Shown here piece after piece: positions 23,129 through 34,406 of a DNA stretch of 64,000 nt (positions within the stretch are counted from its first letter, which is position 1; each line of letters begins with the position of its first letter). The DNA comes from Trichosporon coremiiforme (Eukaryota; Basidiomycota; Tremellomycetes; Trichosporonales; Trichosporonaceae). The translations under genes were made by a program, and so were the position numbers. The notes under the pieces were generated by a model. It did no database searches and had not been told where the DNA came from. It saw nothing but the letters and a program-made list of their open reading frames with translations. The stretch spans positions 992,001 to 1,056,000 of the forward strand of contig BCJJ01000008.1 of the NCBI GenBank assembly GCA_039545355.1, written 5' to 3'.

Positions 23129-24293
23129 ATGGGAATAGGCTGGATCCTCAAACCCATCGCAGTCGCGTCTGCGGTCGCCTTCTCTACCCTCGGCGTCCTC
23201 TCCCGCTCCTCGCAGAGGGCCCGCTTATACTTCAACTCCACGATCTTTATCGCTACCCTCGGCGCGGCCAGCGCCTGGGGTGTTGTCATTTCCGTTCTCG
23301 CCAGTCTCACTGGCCAGGTGAGCCGTCCGATACAGTCACTCAGCTGACACGCAGCGTTTCAACATCAACTACTATGTCGCTCGTTCATTCTACCAGATCT
23401 GTAGCCCCCTCATCGGCGTCACCTGCGAGGTCGAGGGCGAGGAGCATATTAAGAAGCTGCTCACCGCTAACANCGGCAAGCCTCAGTCGGCCGTCATCAT
23501 CGGCAACCACCAGTCGGCCTTTGACATTCTCTACCTTGGCAAGATTCTTCCCAAGCGCTCCTCCATCATGGCCAAGAAGGAGCTCAAGTGGTCGCCCGTC
23601 CTGGGTCAGTTCAGTGCGTATACCCTCAGCCAGAAGGTCCGTGTGTCTGCCCGCCGCTTACATCAGTGTGGTTGTCCGGTGCCGTGTTCATCGACCGCAA
23701 GAACCGCAAGAACGCCCTCAAGACGGTGGAGCAGGCCGGCGACCAGATGAAGAAGAACGGTGTCTCACTCTGGATCTTCCCCGAGGGCACGCGCGCATCC
23801 CATGCCGAGCCCGCTCTTCTCCCGTTCAAGAAGGGCGCCTTCCACCTCGCCGTTCAGGCGCAGATCCCCATCGTTCCCGTCGTCTGCGAGAACTACCACC
23901 ACCTCTTCGACGGACGCACTCGTCTCGACCCGGGTAACCTCAAGGTCAGAGGTGAGTGGAAGCTGTCGGAGCCCGAAGATAAGCTGACGATCAGTCCTTC
24001 CCCCGATCCCGACAAAGGGCCTCACCGCCGACGACGTCAATGAGCTGCTCGAGAAGACCCGGGACCAGATGCTCGCGACGCTGCGCGAGATCTCCGTTTC
24101 GGCCAAGGCCATCGAGGCACCTGTCGACGAGATTGTCGAGGAGAAATTCAGGCCCGAGGCCATCCTCGACTCTGCGCCCGAGCAGCTGCTTGAGCCCCAG
24201 ACCAAGGCGTCGAGCCCCAGCACGACCGAGGACGAGATGGAGAGCGACGCTGTTGCTCCTGAGCGCCCGAACGCCGGCGCTGTCGCGCAGTAA
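23129..24293 (+). CDS. SLC1: 1-acyl-sn-glycerol-3-phosphate acyltransferase (LPAAT)
   Basis: Transfers an acyl chain to lysophosphatidic acid to make phosphatidic acid, in the ER membrane or lipid droplets. Exons: 23129-23317, 23355-23613, 23667-23951 and 23995-24293, about 343 aa. The N-terminus has two hydrophobic helices. Exon 2 encodes IGNHQSAFD, the NHX4D catalytic motif. Exon 3 encodes the GAVFIDRKN block, WIFPEGTRASH (glycerol-phosphate binding) and IPIVPVVCENYHH. The C-terminus is a hydrophilic tail longer than in some orthologs. Introns are 37, 53 and 43 nt. One base in exon 2 is ambiguous (23473, codon ANC after LLTAN), so one residue is unknown. Confidence 0.95.
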
Positions 24294-24623
24294 ACTAACC
24301 CAGACCATTCATTGTTATCTTGCCTGTATAATCTCAGTAACTCCATATCGCAAGCCATGTGCCCGTATGCATGCATCATTTAGCATTTAGACGCACGCCG
24401 CACTTCTCGCCGGCGGCAAAGGGTGGGAATAGAAAGTTCGTGCCGATCACAAGACGCAGATAAAGGGCGCACATTAACGTTCCCGATTAGCGGGATCAAT
24501 CCGCGTTTCAGCGTCAGCGCGTCGCTGCCAGCGCCGCCAGCGTCAGCACCTCAATGTTCTTGCGTCCGACGACAGTGCACCTTGACAACTCTCCCGGACC
24601 TCACGCACGACACGCACGACACC
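24294..24623. other. Intergenic region between SLC1 and APL2
   Basis: About 330 bp with the SLC1 3' UTR and the APL2 promoter. A CGTCAGCG-type short repetition occurs at 24510-24545. No other feature seen. Confidence 0.5.
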
Positions 24624-27011
24624 ATGGCTGCTCCTCCCAGGAAAGGTAATTCCTCCACCACTTGCGCGGGCTAATGACAGGCGAGAACTGGGAGCTGCGC
24701 CAGCAGCTCAACAGCGAGTACCGCGACCGGCGGGCCGACGCCATTAAGCGGGTCATCGCGAACCACACGATCGGCAAGGACTGCAGCGGCCTCTTCCCCG
24801 ATGTCGTCAAGAATATGGTGAGCTGGCGCTTGCGAGTGGGGCTGACAAGCAGCAAACGGACGACCTGGAGCAGAAGAAGCTCGTCTACCTCTACCTCATG
24901 AACTATGCGAAGACGCAGCCCGAGCTTGTTATTCTCGCCGTCAACACGTTTGTCAAGGTGAGTTAGCAGTTGCGCTGTAGTTAATGATAACTGACGAACA
25001 GGACACGGAGGACCAGAACCCCCTCATTCGAGCGCTTGCGATCAGGACGATGGCGATGCTCCGCGCAGAGAAGATCCTGAGCTACCTGGCCACGCCCTTG
25101 TCGCGATGTCTCCGGGACGAGAACCCGTACGTGCGCAAGACGGCAGCGCTGTGCGTTGCCAAGGTGTTCGACCTGAAGCCCGAGATGTGCCTCGAGTACG
25201 GGTTCATCGAGACGCTGCGCGACCTGGTGGGCGACGGAAACCCGATGGTCGTTGCGAATGCAGTGACGGCGCTGGCGGACATTCACGAGGCGGCGCTCGC
25301 AATGCCCGAGAGCGACGACGAGAACGCGCCGAACAAGTCCCTTTTCGTCATCGACCAGTCCACGCTCACCAAGTTGCTCGTCGCGCTGAACGAGTGCTCG
25401 GAGTGGGGCCGCATCGCCCTCCTGTCCACGCTTTCCCGGTACAGGACGAACGACATTGACGAGGCCGAGCACATCTGCGAGCGCGTCATGCCGCAGTTCC
25501 AGCACGCGAACGCCGCCGTCGTCCTCGGCGCGATCCGCGTCATCATGATCCACATCAAGCACGTGCAGCGCGAGGACCTGCTGAAGAACCTGACGCGCAA
25601 GATGGCCCCGCCGCTCGTCACATTGATCTCGTCAGCACCGGAAGTGCAGTGGGTCGCTTTGCGCAACATCAACCTGCTTCTCCAGAAACGCCCGGAGCTG
25701 CTGCAGAACGAGATGCGCGTTTTCTTCTGCAAGTATAACGACCCGCCGTACGTCAAGGTCGAGAAGCTCGACATCATGGTGCGCCTGGCGACGGAGCGGA
25801 ACGTGGACATCCTGCTCAGCGAGTTGAAGGAGTACGCGTCCGAGGTCGACGTCGACTTTGTGCGCAAAGCCGTGCGCGCCGTGGGCCAGGCGGCGATCAA
25901 GATCGAGGGCGCGGCGGAGCGCTGCGTCGGCGTCCTGATGGAGTTGATTGAGACGCGCGTCTCGTACGTCGTGCAAGAGGCCGTGATCGTGATCAAGGAC
26001 ATTTTCCGCAAGTACCCCCACAGCTACGAGGGCATCATCCCTGCGCTCTGCGGGTCGCTCGAGGAGTTGGACGAGCCCGAGGCGCGCGCGTCCCTGATCT
26101 GGATCGTGGGCGAGTATGCCGAGAAGATTGAGAACGCGGACGAATTGCTCGGCACATTCCTCGAGTCGTTCAAGGAAGAGTCTTACGCCGTCCAGCTGCA
26201 GACGCTGACGGCCATCGTGAAGCTGTTCCTGAAGAAGCCCGATGAGAGCCAGGGCATAGTCCAGGCCGTGCTGCAGGCGGCGACGAAGGACTGCGACTCG
26301 GCCGACGTCCGCGACAGGGCGTACATTTACTGGCGCCTCCTGTCCTCCGACCCAGCAGCGGCCAAGGGCGTAGTCCTGGCCGCCAGGCCACCCATCTCGC
26401 TGCCTCAAACCACAGTCTCACCCGCAATCCTCGAAGAGCTCGTGGCCGAGATCTCGTCCCTCGCCTCTGTCTATCACAAGCCGGCAGCGACGTTCATCGG
26501 TAAAGGAAGGCTCGGCGCCGAGGACGTGAAGAGAGAGGACGAGGACGAGGGGCGTGAGCGCGCGCTCCAGACCGTCGTCAATGCGCAGCGCACCGAGAAC
26601 CTGCTCGACTTTGACGACGAGCCCGCCGCTGAGGCCGGATCGTCCTCGGCCGACCTCGCCAGTCTCGCTGCGCCGGGAGGAAGCAGCGGGATCAGCCAGC
26701 AGACCATCACGAATGTGGCTAAGAGCACGAATCCCCTCGATGAGCTCATGGACCTCTTCTCTTCGACCTCTGTCGCGCCCGCGGCGCCCTCCCCGGGTTT
26801 CGCGTCCCCGGGGTTCAGCAGTCCCGCTGTTGCTAGCCCGGCGCCGCAACAGCCCCAGCAGCAGCAGCAGCGACAGAACGCCGACCCCTTCGCGAGCCTC
26901 AACTTTGACAGTGTCAGCCCCGCAACGGCCGCGTCACCAGTACAGCCCCAGCAACCCTCAAGTAATAATAAGCCCCAGTCGGCCGAGGAGGATCTCCTCG
27001 GCTTGTTCTAG
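24624..27011 (+). CDS. APL2: AP-1 complex beta-adaptin subunit
   Basis: Large subunit of the clathrin adaptor AP-1, acting in trans-Golgi/endosome vesicle sorting; it binds cargo dileucine signals with its partner and recruits clathrin. Exons: 24624-24645, 24681-24817, 24853-24957 and 25002-27011, about 757 aa. Residues 8-560 are the HEAT-repeat trunk, with family blocks such as [40 protein letters not shown] and [21 protein letters not shown] hinge follows with clathrin box NLLDFD, then a Gln/Ser/Pro-rich linker ending in EEDLLGLF. There is no C-terminal ear, as in other fungal AP-1 betas. Beta subunits of AP-1 and AP-2 are hard to separate by eye. The 3' end is duplicated downstream. Confidence 0.93.
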
Positions 27012-27037
27012 ATAGCGCACAGTATGAATACATAGAC
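26971..27037 (+). repeat. Original copy of a duplicated APL2 3' end
   Basis: Covers the last 13 codons of APL2, the stop codon and about 25 bp of 3' UTR. By eye it matches 27856-27921 at roughly 85% over 67 positions, in the same orientation, including the shared stretch CTTGTTCTAGATAGCGC. Confidence 0.85.
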
Positions 27038-27194
27038 GACCACTTGCTTGGCTTGGCTTGGAGTTTTTCTGCAACTTGTGGGACGTGGAACGGATTCCAC
27101 ATCTCTGGCGTACAGGCTGTGGAAACACTTCGAGAGGACGGGGCCGAAGAGACCAGGTAGCTGGATGGAATCTGGGAGCACGAGACCGTCTATA

Positions 27195-27734
27195 CTAGGC
27201 GTTGGCCAGCTTCCCTAGCGACTGCATGCCGTTGCGCTCCTTCATGAGTGCGCTCCGTAGCGAGATCAGCCTGTCTTCCTGGGCGATGAAGACAGTGCGG
27301 TTGGCGAGCAGGGGGCGACCCACGGAATCATTGTTGGTGGCGGAGGAGCGGATGGTGTGGACGAATGGTGCGGCCGAGGAGCGGGTGGCGAGGAAGGCGT
27401 CGAGGTTGGAGTGTTTGTGATCGGAGCATTTGTAATCGGAGCGTTCAGGGGGAGCTGGAGGTGAATAAGGCGGGGGTGGGGGATAGGACGGAAGAGGCGA
27501 CTGCTCCGGACGAGGTGAAGTGGAGGATGGAGGATGAGGCCTGAGGGGAGAAACGAGGGACGAGGCAGCGGAAAAGATGGAGCGGTATGACTGGCGTGAC
27601 GGAGGTGGATAGAGAAGATGGAAAGGATGAGGGCGAAACTGAAGTCAACAAGCTTCAGTCGTCCGTTCTTAAGCACGCAGAGGAGTGTGAAGCGGAGAGG
27701 ACGAGTGTGCGTGGCTGGGAATAGCGCGACTCAT
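27195..27734 (-). CDS. Unrecognised small protein gene, start unresolved
   Basis: A minus-strand open frame runs from an acceptor (TTGACTTCAG) at about 27638 down to a TAG stop at 27195-27197, 147 codons. The first part is Pro/Ser-rich, followed by a protein-like C-terminus: LDAFLATRSSAAPFVHTIRS, then RPLLANRTVFIAQEDRLISL, then ALMKERNGMQSLGKLANA. I do not recognise the family. An upstream ATG at 27732-27734 opens a Ser/His-rich exon (MSRAIPSHAHSSS) with a GTGCTT donor, but its phase does not match the C-terminal frame, so either another exon is missing or the acceptor differs. It lies between the two copies of the APL2 3' end. Confidence 0.45.
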
Positions 27735-27855
27735 GGTGACGAGGAAGACACCTTGGATGGCAGGGGTGGCGATGTCTTCCGGGATTTGAGCCCAGGTAGG
27801 AAGAACCGAGCCCGCGCCTCCAGTCGACAGCCACAGCCCGGCAGAAGTGATGACG

Positions 27856-27921
27856 AGCAGCAGTCCGCCGAGGAAGACCTCCTCCGCTTGTTCTAGATAG
27901 CGCGCATATGAGTACATAGAC
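27856..27921 (+). repeat. Second copy of the APL2 3' end
   Basis: Diverged direct repeat of 26971-27037. It still reads [11 protein letters not shown] and a stop, with the same 3' UTR motif after it. There is no adaptin trunk upstream in this copy, so it is a fragment and not a second gene. Confidence 0.8.
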
Positions 27922-30302
27922 ATCAGATTACGATCAGTCATCATGTCTTCGATGGAGCCCGTTGCAGTAAGTTTGTGCATGCATCCGAATACGTGGCGAG
28001 TCTACAGCATGAGAGGCTCCAAGCTTGGGCGTGGACGGATATTGCTTACCGGTCCGGGGTCGGGGCGAAGTACCTGATAGAGGCAGTCGGGCGGAGACGA
28101 CGACGTCGTGACACCCAGCTGCGAAGAGACTAACGCGAACGACGGGCATCTCTAGGACGCTTCTTGAAGGAAATCTCGCCGCTGAAGCTGTCCGATAGCA
28201 GCGAAGAGAGAGCAGCCAGAAGCTCGGTGGAAGAAACGGGGACTGGAGCCAGGCCAACTGCCTCATGTAGACAACTTGTACCCACTCTTGATTTTTCACA
28301 GCTGCATGTCTGTTTGCGCCATTTCTGCGGCCGGGTATCACTCAGGACCTCAGCTGGGCAATGGTAAATGACCCGATCTGTCTGTCAGCCCGGTCAAGTC
28401 CGCTCTGAAGAGGAGGCGCCCACACAAAGCGGTACCAGTCTTCCACAGTTCGAGCCCCGCCCTGTGATTTTATCGCGATACCGTGGTCATTCATTCCTTG
28501 GGACGCAGCTGCGGCAGCGACCGGCAGCGGCCAATGTGGTGGTGAAGAGCTTCGGGGTTCCATTCTAGGTCAGGATAGTGAGTGATGGGGGGCCCCACTC
28601 GTCGTGTCTTCCTTGCGACGGTAAGGTTGAGTGCATTCACGGGTTTTGCGACCTTGCTTCCGATGCAGGCAGACGCGCAGACAGATGCGGCGATGCGGTA
28701 CGCCCGCGAGGTGGAGAAACACCCGCAGTACTGCGCTTGGCGGCATGGGTGTTTGAACAAAGAAGTCGTCAATTGCGTGCGAGGATGAAACGCCTCTCCC
28801 CAATCCACCCACACCTGGACTTCGCGGACGTCACGAAACTGGGCTGGAAACGCCGGAATCCCCCTTCCGTTTCCGGACGTCTGTGACATCACCACCTGTC
28901 CAGAACCACGCGCCTCTGGGTTACGGGCGACAAGGTGCATCGCATGGGTGCACACATGCACACATGCACGATAAATAGCTAGTTCGCCGGTTGGCTCGCA
29001 GGAGCATTTCGCCCCTTGCCACGCCTCGTTCGAGCTCATACTGACTGGGTGTCTCGGGACAGCCGTTCGAGAGCCGGGCTGCCGCAAGAGGAGATCGACG
29101 GAGGCTACGAACAACAATGACATTGTGTACAGGGGCGTATGCTGTAGTCAGCGTGCAGTCAAGCATGCGACTAGTAGTGAGGACAGCTGACTGCTTCAAG
29201 GACGGACAGGAGGAGTGGCGGTGGCGCAAGCAGAATGCAGAATGCTTGGCGCATAGTGCATCGTTCTTGTCGCGTGCATCTCGTGTGCTGCACCCTTCCC
29301 TCCCCCCGGGAGGCAGGTGGCCGATCTCCGCAAGCGCCTGGGCTGTACCGCTGTGCGCCTCTGCGTTGGCTGTGCGTCCCTCACTGCCGTGATGCACCAG
29401 GTTTGTCCGAGGTCCTGACTCTGGTGACAATGACGCTGGTGAGCATGGCGATATGGCGAGGGGGGCGTGCCGCGCCTCACCGAGTCTGTCTGGCCGGATG
29501 CACAACGACTGGAACCGGCAGGAAAGCACGCATGGCATGGAATGGGATGGATGATGGGCGCGATGCGCGATGCGTAGTGCCCTGTGACTGTAATGGTGAT
29601 TGTGATTGTGATTGACCGACGTGCTTTCAGGGTTTATTCCTGGACGCCTGGTGCCATGGTTCTGCTGCGATGACGGATGCCCCTCTAGCCAAGGATGGGA
29701 ATGACCTGCGATAATGACGCAGTCGGTGGATGCACCTACCGCCTGTCCGATCCCTCCGCGCTCGCTTCGACGGTTCCATAGGCCACAGGCCACAGACGGG
29801 CGCACGGCGGCCGCTGCACACCCACCACACGCCACACGCACGCCCGCCAGCCGCTCTGCAGTGCGCTGCGCCGTGCCGGTGCGTTGATGCGCCGATGCGC
29901 CGATGCCCAAGTGTGCACGTCTCATTCGCTGAACAGTTTTGTGTACGCAGCGCTGTAGCGCTGTAGCGAAGGCGGATCGAGACAGGCTGCTGCGGACGCA
30001 CACGCGCTACTCGCGCCTCGCCTGGCTGCGTGTGTCATTTTCACAGTGACGCCACGGCCCAGCTGGCTCAGCTGGCACAGCTAGCTCAGGCGCACAGGGT
30101 GGGCGTCGGCAGGGCTGCAGGGAAGGGCAGGGGACAACGCCTCCTGGCAACCTATTACGTTTCAAATGGGCCTGTCGTAGCGCTGGGTAGATCGATTAAC
30201 AAACTCATCAAGTCAGGAGCAAGCGCATGTGTCGTATGGGCGAGCGCCAAAGGGGTATGGAACAGCCTTGCTCCTTGATTCCCTTGATCCTCGATGCTCG
30301 CG

Positions 30303-30333
30303 GCGAGCAAGCGCAAGCGCAAGCGCAAGCGCG
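30303..30333. repeat. GCAAGC hexamer repeat
   Basis: About four tandem copies of GCAAGC (as AAGCGC/GCAAGC) in the gene-poor region upstream of the RRM gene. Non-coding simple sequence. Confidence 0.8.
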
Positions 30334-31393
30334 ACACGAGGCAACAGCCAGCAGGCAATCTGCGTAGAGTGCAGGGCGACGCCAGCCAGTACCAAGCTGC
30401 TTGCTTCTCCGCCTCACGCAGCTCACGAGCGAGCTCATGTAGCTAGCTCTCCTCCGGCACATGTGCTGAACCAGCATTCCGTACTTCCAGCGCCCGTGAG
30501 CCCTAGCCCTCCCTCCACCACGCTAGCTCCCGGTCATCCACCCGACTGCATGCGGGCCACTTTCCCACTCCTCCCTACCCCTGCAAACCTCACCCGAGTC
30601 TCTGGACCCTTCCTCCGTCATCCATCCATCACCACCATCCTCATTCCACTCACTCCTTGCTTACCCACACACACACACAACACACTCTCGCATTCTCCAC
30701 TTTCTTGGGCTTTGTGTTCCCCTTTCAGTTTTTCTGCTCTACGCCTTGACTCGCTTCCCAACGGCTCGCCTCGGCTCGGCTCCTTAATCTCCTTCACTCA
30801 TCCCGACCCCCGACCCTTGACTTGTAACTCTCTCGTCTTTGGGCTCCGTCATCATTGTTCAGTGTTCAGTCTTGGGCTCTGCGTCCGTGTTCTCCGACTG
30901 TCTCACCCTCACTCTCCCTCTCACTCTCACATTCGCTCCACTCTACTCCCCGTCCTCCCCCTGCCAGCGCAAGACTGGCGTCGTCTCGCCTGTCATTTCA
31001 GCCGAATCAGTCTCTGACCGGCACGACCCACCACTCGCAGCCCGCATCAAACCGACCGAGCCTGAACCTGCACGCGCGTCATCGTGACAAGATCATCATA
31101 TATCCCGACCGGCCCCTTCCACGACACACCAACAGTTGGTTCGCATCCGCACACAATCGACCGGCCCAACTAGACTCGCACTGCGCAATCGGATGGATAC
31201 AAGCATCCATTCGACCACGCCATACCGTCTTTTTGAATTTCCCTATTAGCTTTGAGAGCACACGTACGTTTTCGAGGACCGACCTGGGGCGAAGCCGAAG
31301 CTAGAGCTTGCTAGGGTGACTGCCCCTCACCTCTCTTTCGTTCTTCCAACACATCGCGCAGCAATCGCTCTCGCTCTCTCAGCCTACCAGGCC

Positions 31394-34045
31394 ATGGGCT
31401 CCCCCGCAGACGTGGGTTCCCAGCGGGCGACACCGCCTGGCGTGTCCGTGTCCTACCATGACGGAAACTCGGAGATGGTGTGTCTGAACGATTCCTCTCT
31501 ACGTCCGCGCGCTGACCTCATGTCGCAGTCCGGAACCGGCCCCGGAGCCAGTAATCGCATTGCAGACAGTGGCGGAGGCAGCGGCGCCGGAAGTTTGATG
31601 CGTCAACCTCCCACCTCGGCTGAAATCGATGCAGTGATTGCTGCGGCCATGGCGAATGCACCGCCTGCCCCGCCGCCAATGGAGCTGGCCATCGAAAGTG
31701 AGTCACCACTTCAGGCCCGTGCAGTTCGTTCATTAATGTTGCAGCGTCGACCCGATCCCTCACTCCTCTCATGACCAACATTCTGCCATCAGCTATCGGC
31801 TCGGACGGCCGGGTCAACCTCTTTGTTGGCAACGTGAGTTACGTCTCTCCGTTCATTCTAACTCTCAGCTTCCGTATCGAGTCCGCTGGCAGGACCTGAA
31901 GGATCTGTTCCGCAAGGCTGGCACTGTGCTGCGCGCCGATGTCAGTCTCGGACCGGACAACCGTAGCAGAGGCTACGGCAACGTGCTCATGGGCAGCAGG
32001 GAAGACGCTGCCCGTGCGATCGGTAAGTTGTGGATCGGCGCTGACGATTGTTCTGACTCGCAGATCGGTTCAACGGGTTCACCTGGCAGACGCGCACGCT
32101 CGAGGTCCGACCTGACCGATTACCGCCAGAGTACGAGCCGCAGCCGCATGTCCACCACAAGCAGATGTACGGATACCCTCCGCCCATGCAGCACTTTGGT
32201 GGTGGCTGGGGCGGCGGCCGGCCGCCTCACCATGGCCCGCCCTTCGGTGGTTTCCCGCCGCACATGAACTCGCACGGCCCGCACGGCGCCGGACCGCAGG
32301 GCTACGGTCGCGGACCGGCCATGCATGGGCACGGTGCGGCTGTGCCGCCGATCGGCCAGTCGCCACTGGCGGGATCGCTGACAGCCGGGCAGGGAGGTGC
32401 CGGCGCTCATGGCGCAGTCGGCTGGGGTGGAGGCCGCGACACGCTGGCGCCGTTCGGCAGCCTGGGTGAGGTTGCTGTGGGGATTCCACGTAGCACGTCA
32501 CCCGGGAACCTTGGCTTCGGGCTCGCTGGTGCGGCCGGGAAGCGCTCAGCTTCTCCCGCCCCGAAGGACTCGAGTGACACGACCCCGCGAATCATGCCTC
32601 TCGGCCGCGCGTCTTCCGCTGCGCTCGGAGCTAGCAAGTTCGGTCCCGAGGAGCCGCACCGCCGCCTCTCGAACGGGCTCGAGGCACCCAATCCCTCCTT
32701 GCACACCGGCTTCACCCCGCCCATCAACATGAACGGCCTCGCCGGGCAGGCGAAGGACCTGGGCGCAGTCAACACGCTGTATGACCGTGTCGTCTTCGTG
32801 AAGAATGTGGGTGTCCCCACTGATCACAACTGACTCAGCAGCTCTCGGGAACCATGCAGTGGCAGGACCTGAAGGATCTGTTCCGCCCTGCTGGCGCCGT
32901 CATCCGCGCCGATGTCGCGACCGCGCCCGACGGGCAGTCTCGTGGCTTCGGCACCGTTCTGTTCGCCTCAAAGGAGGACGCCCAGAAGGCTGTCGGCATG
33001 TTCAATGGGTGAGCTGACTTGCAATCAGAGTAGCTGACAGCGCAGACACGAGGTCGACGGTCGCGTCCTGCACGTCCAGACTGAGCGCAAGACGCTGGAG
33101 GATAAGCAGATCCAGCCCATCCACCCCGTCGATCCCTTCCCGATGTTCGGCACGAAGCCGTCTCCGCCGGTCTGGGGCGATCCGTCTCTGCCGAGTCTGA
33201 GCCTGACCGCGGCCGCGCCATCAGACACGCTGCCCGCCGGCCCGCCGTCGAGCACGTCTCCGACTGGCCGCGTACCGTGGCAGTTGAACACGTCGGCGGC
33301 GCCAGCGGCACCAGTGACGCCTCAGCGGAACGCGTCTGGATCGTCAGACGAGCAAAGGGCCAAACACCCCGGTCCGATCAGCCTTCCGCCCTTCCCGAAC
33401 CTGAGCGAGATGAACCCCCTCAGTCCGCTCCAGACCCGCGGCCTGCCGCCCATGACGCCCTCAATGCCCGGCTTCGTGTTCAACGCATACCCCTCCACGC
33501 CGCCGGCTCACCCCCAGTTCCTCTCTCCCGGCGCTGGGCCCTTCTCCCCCGGTCTGCCAGTCACATCGCCGATCTACCAGCAGCAGCCGTTCCTGAATGC
33601 GGCGCCTGGCGCCCCTGTTATCCCCTCTGGCTCAGCGGCACTCAGCACGCCAACGACCCAGGCGTTCCCGAACCACCAGCCGCACTCTGCTGCCGGTCCC
33701 CCCGGAGCAGAGATGAGCCAGGACTACTTCCCCCGCCTGGATCCGGACCAGAGCATTGAGGAGGTGTTGGGTTCGACAGCGGCGTTGAAGATTGACGGGG
33801 ACACGCCGACTAAGAAGGGTGGCGCTGGCAAACAGGCGGCCGGTGCGGCCGTCGGCAGCGCTGTTGGAAGCAAGCCAAAGGGCAGGGCCAACAAGAGCGA
33901 GAAGGAGACGGCCGAAACCGACAAGAGTGCGAAGAAGTCCCCACCCGCCAACGGCCGCTCGTCGCTTGACGAGTCGCGCGTCCCGAACGCGTGGAACATT
34001 GACCGGCGCGCGAGCTGGAGCGAGGTGGCCGCGGGCACGAAGTGA
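31394..34045 (+). CDS. RNA-binding protein with two RRM domains (Gbp2/hnRNP-like)
   Basis: Probable mRNA-binding protein of the Gbp2/Hrb1/hnRNP M type. Exons: 31394-31477, 31529-31697, 31793-31833, 31869-32022, 32064-32806, 32842-33008 and 33046-34045, about 785 aa. RRM1 is built from four exons: VNLFVGN, LPYRVRWQDLKDLF, GNVLMGSREDAARAI and DRFNGFTWQTRTLEVRP. A Gly/His/Pro-rich linker (HFGGGWGGGRPPHHGPP) leads to RRM2: VVFVKN, SGTMQWQDLKDLFRPAG, SRGFGTVLFASKEDA and FNGHEVDGRVLHVQ. Both RRMs share the WQDLKDLF block. The C-terminal half is disordered, Pro/Ser-rich, with a Lys-rich patch near the end. The first intron (51 nt) is in frame and stop-free, so its retention would add 17 residues. 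Confidence 0.87.
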
Positions 34046-34406
34046 GGTGACGGTGCGCCATCATCGTTGCCGCACGAGGGCAGGGCTGTTCTTCTCCAAC
34101 TTGCGGGAGTGTGGGACGTTCGGACGCTAGGACAGTGACATCTGGTGTGATCGGTCGACATTCAACATTCACAACACACACAAGTACAGTTTTTTTTTTC
34201 CTTTCTCCGTTTCGTTTGGGTAGTCGGTTGCTTTGGGTATGAGGTTTGGGTGCTGGGTTTTGGTATTAAGTACAAAGTAAGCCATGGGCTCATGCAATGC
34301 ATCGTTCAGTGTACACTTGGATATGCGTTGTAGCAGTCGACGGTCGCCAGTCTCGGTGTACGATCTGTGACATCTCCAGCCTAGGGTCTACGCGACGATG
34401 CATGGT
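34046..34406. other. Convergent intergenic region between RRM and FAD1 genes
   Basis: Holds two 3' UTRs. A T-run at 34191-34200 and a GTTTGGGT-type short repeat (34215-34260) are the only notable sequences. Confidence 0.55.

Larger units (their letters stand above)
27735..31393. other. Long gene-poor region upstream of the two-RRM gene
   Basis: About 3.6 kb. It starts with the second APL2-end copy (listed separately). Short frames occur throughout (for example 28582-28788 plus, with a signal-like N-terminus), but none is supported. From about 30480 to 31390 the plus strand is markedly C/T-rich with CACACACAACACAC and CTCACTCTCCCTCTCACTC runs. A 262-codon frame there is Ser/Pro/Leu-rich and reflects composition. 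This is probably a long promoter and 5' UTR of the RRM gene. Confidence 0.45.

Noticed and set aside
30229..31017. 262-codon plus-strand frame
   Set aside because: Composed of Ser, Pro, Leu and His from a C/T-rich tract; no domain; fits a promoter or leader.
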